This document shows, one piece after another, positions 4,622 to 5,189 of a stretch of DNA of 5,189 bases. Every line of letters starts with the position of its first letter. Position 1 is the first letter of the stretch. This stretch comes from Clostridia bacterium (GTDB taxonomy: Bacteria > Bacillota > Clostridia > Christensenellales > UBA1242): positions 1-5,189 of the forward strand of contig JAEETG010000018.1 in NCBI GenBank assembly GCA_016290255.1. Reading direction: 5' to 3'. The notes under the pieces are model-generated. The model ran no database searches and had not been told where the DNA came from. It saw nothing but the letters and a program-made list of their open reading frames with translations. A program made the translations under genes and the position numbers.

Positions 4622-5189
4622 TTAGTGATAAACTGTGTTATATAGATCGATCACAAATTGAACTAAGGTTTTGTTCTGCAAAACAGGGCTACCTGGATAA
4701 GTAGCTGGGTCATCTGGGTCCCCCATGATTTCTTTGTTTATTGTGTCTCCCAAATCAATGATTCCTTCATTAATCAGTGTCCCCATTGTTTGGGTTGATA
4801 TATCAAAATTGTTAATTTCGTCAACAACATTCAAGAGTTCTGTGTCCTCAACATCCATAATTTTCAGTATCCCAGAGGTGAATTTGGCTGCGCCAAACAC
4901 TTCACCCATGGTTAGGTGGCTGATCTCATCACCCAAAGTGTTAATTGTCACATTTGGATTTTTGGTGATTAGTGCGTTTAATAGGTCATTGCTTGGGTTA
5001 GAACCCAAAACTTCAATGAGTTTGATATTTTGGATTTCACTTGTAAGTGTGTCAGAAAAGTCGCCGCCAAACAATTCACTAACTCTAATGGATAGTAGAG
5101 CATTGTTTAGTGAACTGCTTTGAACAATGTTAATGTCAACAGCATTTCCATCAAATTCTGTCACTTTGTTTCCAGAAACAACAATAGTG
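4622..5189 (-). CDS. Repetitive, probably extracellular protein, C-terminal fragment (5' end outside window)
   Basis: I cannot give this protein a function. The reading frame is open to the window edge (TIVVSGNK precedes the GTG at 5164), so that GTG is probably not the start and 188 or more residues belong to a longer protein. The visible part is acidic, Cys-free and rich in N, D, T, L and I, typical of secreted or surface proteins. Numbered from the GTG, it shows degenerate units ending in a hydrophobic-E-hydrophobic-G pattern: IRVSELFGG (G33), IKLIEVLGS (G54) and LTMGEVFGA (G91). SEIQNI, DEISHL and DEINNF are similar lead-ins, and the last of these precedes a weaker fourth unit. The C-terminus (DLYNTVYH) has no LPXTG signal or membrane helix, so any anchor would be N-terminal and out of view. 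Localisation is inference. Confidence 0.8.
   Translation of the reverse strand, partial: TIVVSGNKVTEFDGNAVDINIVQSSSLNNALLSIRVSELFGGDFSDTLTSEIQNIKLIEVLGSNPSNDLLNALITKNPNVTINTLGDEISHLTMGEVFGAAKFTSGILKIMDVEDTELLNVVDEINNFDISTQTMGTLINEGIIDLGDTINKEIMGDPDDPATYPGSPVLQNKTLVQFVIDLYNTVYH

Noticed and set aside
4725..5123. Plus-strand open frame opposite the repetitive-protein gene (also 4084-4290 opposite the EEP-family gene)
   Set aside because: They are opposite-strand shadows with no ribosome binding site. The minus-strand frames carry the repeat pattern and the catalytic motifs respectively.
5162..5164. GTG as the true start of the repetitive protein
   Set aside because: The frame stays open upstream to the window edge, no Shine-Dalgarno sequence precedes it, and the preceding residues have the same character as the rest.

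Overview
This AT-rich window holds six protein-coding genes. Two of them run off the window edges. They look like genes of a low-GC Gram-positive lineage (Firmicutes or a Mollicutes-like relative). The reasons are the Firmicutes-like L7/L12 C-terminus, strong purine-rich ribosome binding sites, sigma-A-type promoters with extended -10 elements, and intrinsic terminators with A/T-rich arms. All six stop codons are TAA and tryptophan is written TGG, so the window gives no evidence for or against reassignment of TGA.

Plus strand, left part: the end of rplL (ribosomal protein L7/L12) closes with a perfect 16-bp hairpin terminator. A consensus promoter then drives a 432-residue all-helical protein that I do not recognise. 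After a second terminator, an extended -10 element sits so close to the next ATG that the mRNA of this small Smr-domain-like protein (114 aa) is predicted to be leaderless. The Smr-like gene and the following minus-strand gene converge on one symmetrical hairpin whose outer ends contain both stop codons.

Minus strand, right part, listed by position: a radical SAM enzyme (390 aa, CX3CX2C cluster motif), a membrane-anchored endonuclease/exonuclease/phosphatase (EEP) family protein (377 aa), and the C-terminal end of a repetitive, probably extracellular protein that continues beyond position 5189. The radical SAM gene lies between two copies of a 32-bp terminator hairpin that are identical base for base.

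The genes do not form an obvious operon or pathway. Every boundary has a terminator, and a promoter candidate can be placed before each of the four complete genes, so the region reads as single-gene transcription units. I see no mobile element, CRISPR array, tRNA or rRNA, and nothing that convincingly marks a new multi-gene system. The items most worth a second look are the unidentified helical protein, the predicted leaderless Smr-like gene with a missing motif, the duplicated terminator, the absence of rpoB after rplL, and the unassigned radical SAM subfamily.
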